Program-made: the position numbers and the translations under genes | Shown: piece after piece, positions 1 through 8,622 of the stretch | Layout of the letters: each line of letters opens with the position of its first letter | Numbering within the stretch: position 1 is the first letter of the stretch | The notes under the pieces: generated by a model | The model's database searches: none | Seen by the model: the letters and a program-made list of their open reading frames with translations, nothing else | What the model was told of the DNA's origin: nothing | Origin: Streptomyces sp. CB02058 | GTDB lineage: Bacteria; Actinomycetota; Actinomycetes; Streptomycetales; Streptomycetaceae | Length of the DNA: 64,000 nucleotides | Assembly: GCF_001905505.1 (NCBI RefSeq) | Contig: NZ_LIPG01000001.1 | Location: 1,054,001-1,118,000, forward strand | Direction of reading: 5' to 3'

Positions 1-74
1 TCGCGGTGCCCGGCACGTCCGCTGCCGGAGATCTGCTGGCCCTGGCGGAGTTCGTCACCCGCAGGACGCACTGA
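1..74 (+). CDS. C-terminal end of an unidentified protein (5' truncated by window)
   Basis: An open frame enters from the left edge and stops at TGA 72-74, giving about 23 residues ending in FVTRRTH. Codon positions carry the GC pattern expected of a real reading frame. Too little is visible to name a family. The gene runs in the same direction as the acetyltransferase that follows about 95 bp downstream. Confidence 0.5.
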   Translation, partial: AVPGTSAAGDLLALAEFVTRRTH

Positions 75-168
75 CCGTGGGCGCCCGTGACCGGCCCCGG
101 CGCACAACTCTAGGATTCCCTGCGTCAGTTGGGTCAGAACCAGGGAATCGATGGGGGCGGGACCGGTC

Positions 169-765
169 ATGGGCGTACGGATACGGCAGGCGGACGAGCG
201 GGACAGGGGCCAGGTCGTAGGGATTCTGGAAGAGGCGTTCCACGATGATCCGGTGAGCAGCTGGGTGTTCCCGGACGAGGACCACCGGCGGGCGGTGCAC
301 GGCAGGTTCCTCGGTGTCTTCGCCGACGTCGCGCTGGAGGAGGGCCGTATCGACCTGCTGGAGGACGGCGTCGCCGCCGCGCTCTGGCTCTCGGTGCCCG
401 CCGGCGAACCGGAGGAGGAGGACGACACCCCCGCGCTCATGAGGGAGACCGCCGACCCCGACAACGAACGGGCGGAGCTGGTGGGCAGACTGACCGGTGC
501 CGTCCATCCCCACGACCGCGCGCACGCCTACCTGTTGATGATCGGTGTCCGTCCCGAACGCCAGGGGGAGGGCCTCGGCGAGGAGCTGATGAGAGGGGTC
601 CTCGAGCAGTGCGACAGGGAGGGGACCCCCGTCTATCTGGAGGCGAGCAGCGAGCGCAGCCGCGGTCTCTACGAGCGGCTCGGGTTCACCTTCATGGGAC
701 GGACGGTCGATCTGCCGGAGGGCCCGGCCATGTGGCCCATGTGGCGTGAGCCGAAGCCCCGCTGA
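169..765 (+). CDS. GNAT-family N-acetyltransferase
   Basis: Predicted acetyl-CoA-dependent acetyltransferase of about 198 residues; the substrate cannot be read from sequence. The N-terminus (GVRIRQADERD) is the usual first strand of the GNAT fold. The acetyl-CoA loop appears as the segment PERQGEGLGEELM, and the C-terminal strands carry VYLEASSERSRGLYERLGF, the common GNAT ending where a Tyr follows the Ser/Arg turn. ATG 169 is preferred because it begins exactly at the fold and has a G-rich Shine-Dalgarno stretch about 8 nt upstream; an in-frame ATG at 151 would add six residues. It stands alone, with about 78 bp to the next gene. Confidence 0.85.
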   Translation: MGVRIRQADERDRGQVVGILEEAFHDDPVSSWVFPDEDHRRAVHGRFLGVFADVALEEGRIDLLEDGVAAALWLSVPAGEPEEEDDTPALMRETADPDNERAELVGRLTGAVHPHDRAHAYLLMIGVRPERQGEGLGEELMRGVLEQCDREGTPVYLEASSERSRGLYERLGFTFMGRTVDLPEGPAMWPMWREPKPR

Positions 766-843
766 CCGGTATTCAGTCACCGGGCGGACAAAGGGGAGGG
801 TGCCGCCGGGAAGGGGCGGGGGCACGGGCTACAGTCCCTGCTC

Positions 844-1512
844 ATGACAGATGAGTCGTGGGCAGGCTGGTACCGGGACCGTCATGGTTCCGCGGCCGTC
901 GTTTTCACCACGGACGGGCAGCAGCTCCGTATCCGCGTCCGGGGCACGGACTTCGAGGGCGAGAGCTTCGACGCGCTCGGCCCGGTGGCCGGCGCACAGG
1001 TCCAGGACGGGGTGTTCGACCTGGTGGACGGTGTGCTCGGCGACTGTGTGCTGGAGTGGGACCTCCCGCTCCCGGTCCTCGTGTCCGGCACGGTCCGCCA
1101 GGCCACGCTCGGGTGCCTGCTGTCGCTGCGCAGGGCCGACCCGGACCTGTATCTCGCGCTCCATCTGGACGGCGCGGTCTACGAGTCCAACCGCGCCGAG
1201 GGCGACTTCGCCGCCGCGCTGGCCACGGTCCAGCGGATCCTGCCGCCGGACATGCATCTGCAGACATGCATCGCCTGCGCCTTCTCCGACTACTTCCCGG
1301 CTCCGGTCCGCGGGCTCTCGGGCGGGCTCGCCTGCTTCCGCGGTGCGAAGGACGCCTACCGCGACGTGGCGGGCGGCGAGGACGTCGCCGGGCTGTGGGA
1401 CCGGCGCACCGGGTTCGTCCAGGAGATATGGAGCTGCCGGGAGTTCGAACCGCGCCCCGCGCACGGCGCGGGCACGGGGCACCGGGGAGCCTTCCCGCTC
1501 GAACACGCCTGA
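844..1512 (+). CDS. Conserved actinobacterial hypothetical protein (DUF6304-like)
   Basis: A soluble acidic protein of 222 residues with no signal peptide or membrane span. It resembles Streptomyces proteins I recall as DUF6304, of unknown function. Visible features are a beta-rich first half (WAGWYRDRHGSAAVVFTT) and, near residue 140, the segment TCIACAFSDYFP with two cysteines, followed by a third Cys in GGLACFRGAKDAY; these could bind metal, but that is speculation. The start is the first ATG after a long gap. The codon usage is normal for the region. Confidence 0.65.
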   Translation: MTDESWAGWYRDRHGSAAVVFTTDGQQLRIRVRGTDFEGESFDALGPVAGAQVQDGVFDLVDGVLGDCVLEWDLPLPVLVSGTVRQATLGCLLSLRRADPDLYLALHLDGAVYESNRAEGDFAAALATVQRILPPDMHLQTCIACAFSDYFPAPVRGLSGGLACFRGAKDAYRDVAGGEDVAGLWDRRTGFVQEIWSCREFEPRPAHGAGTGHRGAFPLEHA

Positions 1513-1594
1513 AGGGCCCCGGGCCGGGAGTTCCCCGTTCTGCCGAGGGCGAGTTCCCGTTTCCCCCGCGCGCGGCGCGGGGCACGCTCACCGC

Positions 1595-2599
1595 ATGAAG
1601 CTCTTGATGCTGGGTGGCACGGAATTCGTCGGGCGCGCCGTCACCGAGGCCGCACTCGGCAGGGGATGGCAGGTCACGGTGTTCCACCGCGGCCGTCACG
1701 CACCACCCGCCGGGGCGCGCACGCTCACCGGTGACCGGACGGAAGGCGGGGCGGGCCTCGCCGCGCTGGCCGAGGGCACCTGGGACCTGGTCGTCGACAC
1801 CTGGAGCGGCGCGCCCTCGGCCGTGCGGGACGCCGCCCGGCTGCTGTCGGGCAGGGCGGGGCACTTCAGCTATGTCTCCAGCCGGTCCGTGCACGCGTAC
1901 CCGGCCGCGGCGGGGCTCGCGGAGGACGGGCCGCTGGTGGCCGGGGCCTCCCCGGACGACGGCCCCGACGTCCCGTACGCCCAGGCCAAGCGAGGCGGGG
2001 AGCTGGCGGTCCAGGACGCCTTCGGGGACCGGGCACTGCTGGCCCGGCCCGGGCTGATCCTCGGCCCGGGGGAGAACATCGGCCGCCTGCCCTGGTGGCT
2101 GACACGGATCGCGCGGGGCGGTGACGTGATCGCGCCGGGACCGCCCGGTGCCGGACTCCAGTACATCGACGCACGGGACCTCGCCGACTGGCTGCTGGAC
2201 GCCGCGGCGAGCGGACTCGGCGGGGCGTACAACACGGTGAGCCACCCGGGACACACCACCATGGGCGAGCTCCTGGACACCTGCGTCCGGGTCACCGGCG
2301 CCCGGGCGCGGCTGCGCTGGACGGACCCCGAGGCGCTCCTCGCGGCAGGCGTCGAGCCCTGGACGGACCTGCCGGTCTGGCTGCCCGCCGGGGAGCTCCA
2401 CGACACCCTGCACCGCGGCGACGCCACCAAGGCGCACGCCGCCGGCCTCCGGTGCAGACCCGTCGGCGAGACCGTCGCCGACACCTGGGCCTGGCTGTCC
2501 GGGAGAGGAGGCACGGCCCCGCTGCGGCCCGACCGCCCGGCCGTCGGTCTCGACGCGCGGACCGAGGCGAAGCTCCTCGCCGCGCCCGGCAGCGCTTAG
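1595..2599 (+). CDS. NAD-dependent epimerase/dehydratase-like (extended SDR) protein
   Basis: A protein of 334 residues with an N-terminal Rossmann loop GGTEFVG (residues 7-13) and the SDR catalytic pair Tyr-x3-Lys in YAQAK (about residues 128-132). The family reduces, epimerises or dehydrates nucleotide sugars or related substrates with NAD(P); the substrate here is unknown. The frame stays open far upstream, to 851, but the upstream part overlaps the preceding gene and is low-complexity; ATG 1595, just before the Rossmann strand, is the sensible start. It ends 10 bp before the DUF952 gene. Confidence 0.85.
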   Translation: MKLLMLGGTEFVGRAVTEAALGRGWQVTVFHRGRHAPPAGARTLTGDRTEGGAGLAALAEGTWDLVVDTWSGAPSAVRDAARLLSGRAGHFSYVSSRSVHAYPAAAGLAEDGPLVAGASPDDGPDVPYAQAKRGGELAVQDAFGDRALLARPGLILGPGENIGRLPWWLTRIARGGDVIAPGPPGAGLQYIDARDLADWLLDAAASGLGGAYNTVSHPGHTTMGELLDTCVRVTGARARLRWTDPEALLAAGVEPWTDLPVWLPAGELHDTLHRGDATKAHAAGLRCRPVGETVADTWAWLSGRGGTAPLRPDRPAVGLDARTEAKLLAAPGSA

Positions 2600-2608
2600 C
2601 GTGGCCCG

Positions 2609-2962
2609 ATGACCGGACAACTGCTGCACCTCACGGAAGAACCCCTGTGGGAGGCCGCCCGCAGGGCGGGGACGTACGAGATGTCGACCAGGGGCCGCAC
2701 CCTGCGCGAGGAAGGGTTCATCCACTGCTCGCTGCCCCACCAGCTCCCCGCCGTGGTCCGGGCGTTGTACGGGACCGACGACCAGGGACTGGTGGTGCTG
2801 GTCATCGACGAGGACCTGCTCCCCGCCCCCGTGCGCTACGAGGCCCTGCGGCCCGGCGGCGAGGAGTTCCCGCACATCTACGGCCCGCTGCCGACCAGCG
2901 CGGTCGTGGAGGTGCGCCCCTGGTCCGGGGCCGCGGCGCGTGAGGAGGGCGAGGCGCGATGA
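2609..2962 (+). CDS. DUF952 domain protein
   Basis: A protein of 117 residues spanning one DUF952 domain. Family hallmarks visible are the EGFIHCS motif near residue 35 and FPHIYGPL near residue 87. DUF952 proteins have a fold related to ADP-ribosyltransferases, but their reaction is not established. The stop overlaps the start of the next gene by 4 nt (ATGA), so the two are probably translationally coupled. Confidence 0.85.
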   Translation: MTGQLLHLTEEPLWEAARRAGTYEMSTRGRTLREEGFIHCSLPHQLPAVVRALYGTDDQGLVVLVIDEDLLPAPVRYEALRPGGEEFPHIYGPLPTSAVVEVRPWSGAAAREEGEAR

Positions 2963-3840
2963 CCGTCCCCCTCGTAGCGGTGACCGGCGCGAGCGGAGCG
3001 GTCGGCGGCCGGGTCGCGGCGCGGCTGGCCAGGTCCGGCGCCCCCGTACGGCTGCTGGGCCGGGACCCCTCGCGGCTGCCCCGGCTGCCCGGCGCGGACG
3101 CCGCGCCTCCCGCTCCGTACGGCGACGGTGAGGCCATGCGCCGCGCACTCGACGGCGCGCACACCCTGTTCCTCGTCTCGGCGCACGAGAGCCCCGGCCG
3201 GGTCCTCGAACACACCACGGCGGTGGACGCCGCCCTCGCGGCGGGCATCGAGCGCATCGTCTACGTGTCGTTCCTCGGCGCCGCACCCGACGCGACGTTC
3301 ACGTTCGCGCGGGACCACTGGCACACCGAAGCGCACATCCGGGTGGCGGGCGTGCGCCACACCTTCCTGCGGGACAGCTGGTATCTGGCCGCCCTTCCCG
3401 CGATGACGGGCACCGACGGCGTCCTGCGCGGGCCGGGCGGCGACGGGCGGGTCTCCGCCGTGTCCCACCAGGACATCGCGGACTCGGCGTCAGCGGTCCT
3501 GCTGGACGGCGGGACCGGCCACGACGGCACGGCGTACGACCTCACGGGCCCCGAGGCGTTCACCCTCGCGGAGGCGGCCGAGGAGCTGAGCCGGCGCACG
3601 GGCCGCACGATCCGGTACGTCCCCGAGACACGGGAGGAGGCCTACGCCTCCCGCGCCCACTACGGCGCCGAGGACTGGGAGGTGGCCGGCTGGGTCACCT
3701 CGTACGAGGCGATCGCCGCAGGCGAGCTGGAGACCGTCTCGGACGCCGTTCCCACCCTCACCGGCCGCCCGGCGCAGAGCCTGGCCGGCTACCTCCAGGA
3801 GAACCCGGACAGTTACCGCCACCTCCTGCCGGACTCCTGA
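2959..3840 (+). CDS. NmrA/QorB-like NAD(P)-binding atypical SDR
   Basis: A protein of 293 residues with the nucleotide-binding motif TGASGAVGG at the extreme N-terminus and no SDR Tyr-x3-Lys catalytic pair in the usual place, as in atypical SDRs of the NmrA/HSCARG or quinone-reductase-2 type. Such proteins act as NADPH-dependent quinone reductases or redox sensors. The C-terminal half (LTGRPAQSLAGYLQENPD) is the typical end of this group. The ATG overlaps the DUF952 stop. A strong hairpin follows 21 bp after the stop. Confidence 0.85.
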   Translation: MTVPLVAVTGASGAVGGRVAARLARSGAPVRLLGRDPSRLPRLPGADAAPPAPYGDGEAMRRALDGAHTLFLVSAHESPGRVLEHTTAVDAALAAGIERIVYVSFLGAAPDATFTFARDHWHTEAHIRVAGVRHTFLRDSWYLAALPAMTGTDGVLRGPGGDGRVSAVSHQDIADSASAVLLDGGTGHDGTAYDLTGPEAFTLAEAAEELSRRTGRTIRYVPETREEAYASRAHYGAEDWEVAGWVTSYEAIAAGELETVSDAVPTLTGRPAQSLAGYLQENPDSYRHLLPDS

Positions 3841-3861
3841 GCCTCCAGGGGCGGGAAACGA

Positions 3862-3914
3862 CCGCACCCGGCCTGCGTGGACGCCGTTCTCGGCGGCCTG
3901 CGGGCCGGGTGCGG
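3862..3914. terminator. Bidirectional rho-independent-type terminator between the SDR gene and sodN
   Basis: A perfect 12-bp stem (3862-3873 with 3903-3914, arm CCGCACCCGGCC) encloses a loop that itself contains a small GCCG/CGGC hairpin. No U-tract is present, as usual in Streptomyces. It lies between two convergent genes and can serve both; on the minus strand it would close the sodN 3' UTR. Confidence 0.75.
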
Positions 3915-3968
3915 ACAGCCGGGGCGTCCGGATCCCGCGGAGCGCGGGCCGGGTCTCCCAGGCATGGA

Positions 3969-4364
3969 TCAAGCCTTCTTGGTCTCCCAGAAGATCTTGT
4001 CGATCTCGGAGATCAGGTCCAGAGCCTTCTGGCCCGTGGCCGGGTCGTTCGAGCCCTTGGCCGCGGAGAGCGCCTTCAGGGTGTCGTTGACCAGCTGGTG
4101 CAGCTGAGGGTACTTCTCGAAGTGCGGGGGCTTGAAGTAGTCGCTCCAGAGCACCGAGACGTGGTGCTTCGCGAGCTCGGCACGCTGTTCCTTGATCAGA
4201 ACGGCGCGCGTGCGGAAGTCCGCGTCCTCATTGGCCTGGTACTTCTCCTGGACGGCCTTGACGGACTCCGCCTCGATGCGGGCCTGGGCCGGGTCGTACA
4301 CACCGCAGGGCAGGTCGCAGTGGGCGCTGACCTTCACCTTGGGGGCAAACAGGCGGGAAAGCAT
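3969..4364 (-). CDS. sodN: Nickel-containing superoxide dismutase precursor
   Basis: Dismutates superoxide in the cytoplasm with a hexameric Ni enzyme. The product is 131 residues, the normal family length. A 14-residue propeptide (MLSRLFAPKVKVSA) precedes the nickel hook HCDLPCG; after cleavage the new N-terminal His, Cys2 and Cys6 bind Ni. The ATG at 4364 is set by a good AGGAAGGA ribosome site. It is divergent from sodX, which encodes the matching maturation protease. In S. coelicolor, Ni-SOD and Fe-SOD are oppositely controlled through the Fur-family regulator Nur, and the sodN 3' UTR yields a small RNA against sodF; whether this species does the same cannot be seen here. Confidence 0.97.
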   Translation of the reverse strand: MLSRLFAPKVKVSAHCDLPCGVYDPAQARIEAESVKAVQEKYQANEDADFRTRAVLIKEQRAELAKHHVSVLWSDYFKPPHFEKYPQLHQLVNDTLKALSAAKGSNDPATGQKALDLISEIDKIFWETKKA

Positions 4365-4544
4365 GGAGCTGTCCTTCCTCGTGATCGTCTTCTCAGGTGG
4401 GACATTACTCCGTAGGGAGCCGCTTTTTGCGGCTGCCCCCTGGGGCTTAGGCCAAAAGTCCAGGGTGCGGCTGGGACCGCCGGCCGAAAAGACGGACGGT
4501 GCGCGCGGCGGTGTACTGGAGGATGGACCCGGGAGGTGCCACAC
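4365..4544. promoter_or_regulatory. Divergent sodN/sodX promoter region
   Basis: A 180-bp gap separates the divergent starts. On the sodN side the ribosome site AGGAAGGA is clear; on the sodX side GGGAGG (4531-4535 and flanks) sits about 8 nt from ATG 4545. An A/T-richer block around 4380-4450 is the likely sodN promoter. No confident Nur operator was recognised by eye. Confidence 0.5.
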
Positions 4545-4982
4545 ATGCCGGAACCGGCGCAGGGAGCAGGGAGCGGGCGTGCGGAGCGCAGGCCGTTCCA
4601 GGTGGTGGAGGTGACGGGGCCTTCGATGGTGCCCACGCTCTACCACGGGGACTGGCTGCTCGTGCAGCACGGGGCGCCGGTGCGCCCCGGGGACGTGGTG
4701 ATCCTGCGTCACCCGTTCCAGCAGGATCTTCTGGTCGTCAAGCGGGCGGCCGAGCGGCGCGGCAAGGGCTGGTGGGTGCTGGGCGACAACTCGTTCGCGG
4801 GGGGCGACAGCACGGACTACGGAACCGTCCCGGAGGAGCTGGTCCTGGCCAGGGTGCGGGCCCGCTACCGGCCTCTGAGGAAGGATCAGCGATCGGTGCT
4901 CGGGCTGCTGGGCTGGGCGGCGTCCGCGGTGCGCCGGGTCTCCCCGGAGCGGTCCGTCTCCAGGCGCTTGCGGGCCCGGTAG
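4545..4982 (+). CDS. sodX: Nickel-type superoxide dismutase maturation protease
   Basis: A signal-peptidase-like (S24/S26) protease of 145 residues that removes the SodN propeptide. The catalytic serine is in GPSMVPT (Ser27) and the general-base lysine in LLVVKRAAE (Lys66); the box LGDNSFAGGDST is also typical. It lacks the N-terminal membrane anchor of LepB, fitting a cytoplasmic substrate. ATG 4545 is preferred to an in-frame GTG at 4536 because GGGAGG lies at proper distance from the ATG. Its 3' end overlaps the convergent CGNR gene by 97 bp. Confidence 0.93.
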   Translation: MPEPAQGAGSGRAERRPFQVVEVTGPSMVPTLYHGDWLLVQHGAPVRPGDVVILRHPFQQDLLVVKRAAERRGKGWWVLGDNSFAGGDSTDYGTVPEELVLARVRARYRPLRKDQRSVLGLLGWAASAVRRVSPERSVSRRLRAR

Positions 4983-5515
4983 GCCGCCACGTTGGCCCGG
5001 GTGGCGCAGCGGTCCGAGCAGTAGCGCCGCGAGCGGTTGGTGGACGTGTCGAGGTAGGCGTTGCGGCACGGCACCGCCTCGCACAGGCCCAGCCGGTCCA
5101 CGCCGTGCGAGGTGAGATGGAAGGCCAGGCCCATCGCCGCGATCGCGGCGAACCCCGCTGTCGCGTTCGACGGGTGGTCGGTCAGATGCATGTGCCAGTC
5201 CGGTTCGCCGTCCTCGTCCCGGGTGTCGTGGCCGGAGATCTGCGGGCTCACGGGGAACTCCAGCAGCAGCGAGTTGAGCAGGTCGACCGCCAGGGTCGCC
5301 TCGCCGCCGTCGGCCGCATCGAAGACCGCGCGCAGCCGCGCCCGTACGGACCGGAAGCGGGTCACGTCCGCGTCGGTCGCACGGCGGGCCGCCTGCTGGT
5401 TGGCACCGAACAGCTCGCGCACGGACTCGACCGTCGTGAGGGAGTCCTTGCCACGGGCCGGCTCCTCGGTGTTGACCAGACGCACGGCGTAGTCCGAGTA
5501 ATGGTCCAGTTCCAC
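4886..5515 (-). CDS. CGNR zinc-finger / ABATE-domain regulator
   Basis: A protein of 209 residues with an N-terminal ABATE-like domain (YAVRLVNTEEP..) and a C-terminal CGNR zinc finger: Cys ligands occur in LCEAVPCRNAYLD and in RRYCSDRCATRANVAAYR, about residues 145-180. The family is thought to be DNA-binding, possibly stress-linked. Start is GTG 5515. Its 3' end overlaps sodX by 97 bp in convergent orientation, unusually long for this genome, so transcripts of the two may interfere. Confidence 0.85.
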   Translation of the reverse strand: MELDHYSDYAVRLVNTEEPARGKDSLTTVESVRELFGANQQAARRATDADVTRFRSVRARLRAVFDAADGGEATLAVDLLNSLLLEFPVSPQISGHDTRDEDGEPDWHMHLTDHPSNATAGFAAIAAMGLAFHLTSHGVDRLGLCEAVPCRNAYLDTSTNRSRRYCSDRCATRANVAAYRARKRLETDRSGETRRTADAAQPSSPSTDR

Positions 5516-5617
5516 TTGTAGTCCTTACGGCGTCGGTCTATGGTCGCTGTGTCGACCAGTGTAATGGTCGGTCGTGCTTAACGAGGCTTACGCATGGGGG
5601 TACAGGTGGAGGTTCGG

Positions 5618-6373
5618 ATGACGGCTACGGGCACCGACTGGCAGTCCTGGCAGGAGAGCTGGGACCGGCAGCAGGAGTGGTACATGCCGGACCGCGAGGA
5701 GCGGTTCCGGGTGATGCTGGACATGGTCGGGGCCGTCGTGGGGCCCGAACCGAGGGTGCTCGACCTCGCGTGCGGTACGGGCAGTATTACGGACCGGCTC
5801 CTCAAGAGGTTCCCGCAGGCCACCAGCACCGGTGTCGACCTCGACCCCGCGCTGCTCGCCATCGCGCGCGGCACCTTCGAGGGCGACGACCGGGTCACCT
5901 TCGTGACGGCCGACCTCAAGGACAGCGGCTGGACCGAGCGGCTCCCGCACACCTCGTACGACGCCGTGCTCACCGCCACCGCCCTGCACTGGCTGCACAC
6001 CGAACCGCTCGCGGCCCTGTACGGGCAGATCGGCGGCCTGGTCAGGGACGGCGGGGTGTTCATGAACGCGGACCACATGATCGACACCGACACCCCCCGC
6101 ATCAACGCGGCCGAACGCGCCCACCGGCACGCCGTCATGGACCGGGCGAAGGCCGGCGGTGCCGTGGACTGGGCCGAGTGGTGGGCCCTGGCCGCCGAGG
6201 ACCCGGCCCTCGCGGCGCCCACGGCCGAGCGGTTCGTCATCTACGGCGAGCACGCGGACGGCGACATGCCCTCCGTCCACTGGCACGCCCGCACCCTGCG
6301 CGAGGCGGGCTTCGCCGAGGCGCGCGCGGTCTGGTCCTCCCCCTCGGACAGCATGGTGCTCGCACTGAAGTAG
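5618..6373 (+). CDS. Class I SAM-dependent methyltransferase
   Basis: A protein of about 251 residues with the SAM-binding motif I LDLACGTGSI followed by the acidic motif GVDLDP, then TADLKD and ALHWLH, as in trans-aconitate/ubiquinone-type methyltransferases. The substrate is unknown. ATG 5618 is chosen because GGAGG (5608-5612) lies 5 nt upstream; ATG 5594 in the same frame would place that site inside the gene. A hairpin terminator follows 20 bp after the stop. Confidence 0.88.
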   Translation: MTATGTDWQSWQESWDRQQEWYMPDREERFRVMLDMVGAVVGPEPRVLDLACGTGSITDRLLKRFPQATSTGVDLDPALLAIARGTFEGDDRVTFVTADLKDSGWTERLPHTSYDAVLTATALHWLHTEPLAALYGQIGGLVRDGGVFMNADHMIDTDTPRINAAERAHRHAVMDRAKAGGAVDWAEWWALAAEDPALAAPTAERFVIYGEHADGDMPSVHWHARTLREAGFAEARAVWSSPSDSMVLALK

Positions 6374-6393
6374 GGTCCGCGCGACCAGGGGAC

Positions 6394-6417
6394 GAGGGGC
6401 GGCTCCGGCCGCCCCTC
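6394..6417 (+). terminator. Hairpin terminator after methyltransferase gene
   Basis: A perfect 10-bp GC-rich stem (GAGGGGCGGC pairing with GCCGCCCCTC) with a 4-nt loop lies 20 bp beyond the methyltransferase stop and ahead of the sigma-factor gene. No U-tract follows. Confidence 0.65.
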
Positions 6418-6509
6418 AGCCGTTTCCCCCTCCGCCGCAACCTGTTGACCGCCCCACCGCACTGGAAGGGTGAGACGGTCCGCGCCCGCGGACCCGGAGA
6501 GGGGCGCCG

Positions 6510-7001
6510 ATGACGCGGACCGACGACGACGCCGCGCTGCACGCCTTCGTGGAGAGCAGACGCACGGCGCTGTTCCGCAGCGCCTACCTGCTGTGCGGCG
6601 ACCGGCACGAGGCCGAGGACCTCGTCCAGACGACGCTGGTCAAGGTCGTACTGGGCGGCAGGAGGCACGGGCGGCTCGACAACATCGAGGCGTACGCGCG
6701 CAAGACCCTGGTCAACACACACATCGCCGCACGCCGTCGCTTCTGGCGGCGGGAGCGGCCGTACGGCGAACTGCCCGACACCGTCGGAGACCAGGCCGAC
6801 TCGGACACCGGCCTGATGATCCGGGCGGCGCTCGCCCGGCTCACGGCCCGGCAGCGGGCGGTGCTGGTGCTGCGCTACTGGGAGGACCTGAGCGTCCAGG
6901 CCACGGCCGAACTGCTCGGGATGCGGGAGAGCACGGTCAAGAGCCACACGGCACGGGGACTGGCGGCGCTGCGCGCCGAGATGGCGGAGGAACTCGTATG
7001 A
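6510..7001 (+). CDS. SigE-family ECF RNA polymerase sigma factor
   Basis: A short sigma-70 family factor of 163 residues. Region 2 shows RSAYLLCGDRHEAEDLVQTTL near residues 22-45 and region 4 shows the helix-turn-helix ETAELLGMRESTVKSH-like segment (residues 135-150). This size and the LLCGDRHEAEDL signature match the actinobacterial SigE family. Stop and next start overlap (ATGA at 6998-7001), so it is co-translated with a membrane-anchored partner that is probably its anti-sigma or effector protein. Confidence 0.92.
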   Translation: MTRTDDDAALHAFVESRRTALFRSAYLLCGDRHEAEDLVQTTLVKVVLGGRRHGRLDNIEAYARKTLVNTHIAARRRFWRRERPYGELPDTVGDQADSDTGLMIRAALARLTARQRAVLVLRYWEDLSVQATAELLGMRESTVKSHTARGLAALRAEMAEELV

Positions 7002-7780
7002 ACGACGTACGCGAACTGCTGGGGCGGGCCGCCGAAGGCGCGGGACACCCGGGGCTCACCACCGACGCGGTGTACGCCAGGGCCGGCAGGGTGCGCAGGC
7101 GCCGTCGTGCCGCCGTCTCGGGGGCGGCGCTGGCCGTCGTGGCGGCGGGAGTGGTCGCGTTCCCCGGATTCGCCGCAGGGCCGGGGACGGAACGGACCTC
7201 GGTGGCGGCACCCGCCGAGAAGAGCGGCAAGGAGGACAGGGCCGGGCGGCTGACCGCGCTGCTGCCCTCCGGTGTGGGGACCGTCGAGCAGGTGTCCCTC
7301 GCCGTCCTGATCAAGAACGCCACTCCGGAACAAGCCAAGGAGACGTACGTGGGTCCGCTGGACGGGCAGTACTCCGTCCGCAGGGACGGAGGCGTCGGCT
7401 TCCTCACCCTCTCGTACACGCACCGGGCGCAGGTCGCCAGGAAGTCCCCCGATTTCGACCCCGCGGCCGACCTCTGCGTGGTCCGGGGGAAGGAGCCGCC
7501 CCGCGTCGACTGCGTACGCGAGGAACTGCCGGACGGCCGGATCCTGACCATCTGGCACGACTCCATGGACTACGGGGACGGCACCCCGCAGTGGGGGCCC
7601 GAGTTCACCGCCCGCCTCGTCCTGAAGGACGGATCGCTGCTGGCCGCGCGCTCCAGCACCGGTTACGAGGGGGACAGGTCGCAGGGGCCGCTGCTGGAGA
7701 GCCCGCCGCTGGACCGGACGCAGCTGCGTGACCTGCTGCTGAGGCCGGAGCTGGTGCCGGCCGGGGGGACCGCGAAGTAG
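6998..7780 (+). CDS. Membrane-anchored protein, putative anti-sigma partner of the upstream ECF factor
   Basis: A protein of 260 residues: a short cytoplasmic N-terminus (MNDVRELLGRAAEGAGHPGL), an Arg-rich stretch RVRRRRRAAV, one membrane helix at about residues 40-60 (ALAVVAAGVVAFPGFAAG), then a soluble extracytoplasmic domain without a recognised family. The architecture and the 4-nt overlap with the sigma gene suggest a sensor or anti-sigma role; this is inference from position only. No ZAS zinc motif (H-x3-C-x2-C) is visible in the cytoplasmic part. A very strong terminator follows the stop. Confidence 0.75.
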   Translation: MNDVRELLGRAAEGAGHPGLTTDAVYARAGRVRRRRRAAVSGAALAVVAAGVVAFPGFAAGPGTERTSVAAPAEKSGKEDRAGRLTALLPSGVGTVEQVSLAVLIKNATPEQAKETYVGPLDGQYSVRRDGGVGFLTLSYTHRAQVARKSPDFDPAADLCVVRGKEPPRVDCVREELPDGRILTIWHDSMDYGDGTPQWGPEFTARLVLKDGSLLAARSSTGYEGDRSQGPLLESPPLDRTQLRDLLLRPELVPAGGTAK

Positions 7781-7792
7781 CGGACGGTACGG

Positions 7793-7851
7793 GGAGGACG
7801 ACGAGGAGGGCGGTACGGACCAGGTCCGTACCGCCCTCCTCGCCGTCCTCC
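7793..7851. terminator. Near-perfect 29-bp bidirectional terminator
   Basis: Arms 7793-7821 and 7823-7851 are complementary at 28 of 29 positions with a minimal loop, between two convergent genes (anti-sigma-like gene and ABC ATPase gene). It is the longest hairpin of its kind noticed in the window and should stop transcription from both sides. Confidence 0.85.
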
Positions 7852-7860
7852 GCCCAGGTG

Positions 7861-8618
<758 letters not shown>

Positions 8619-8622
<4 letters not shown>

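Noticed and set aside
851..1594. Open frame extending the epimerase gene upstream to 851
   Set aside because: It overlaps the DUF6304-like gene and reads as Arg/Ser/Pro low-complexity; the Rossmann strand starts at ATG 1595.
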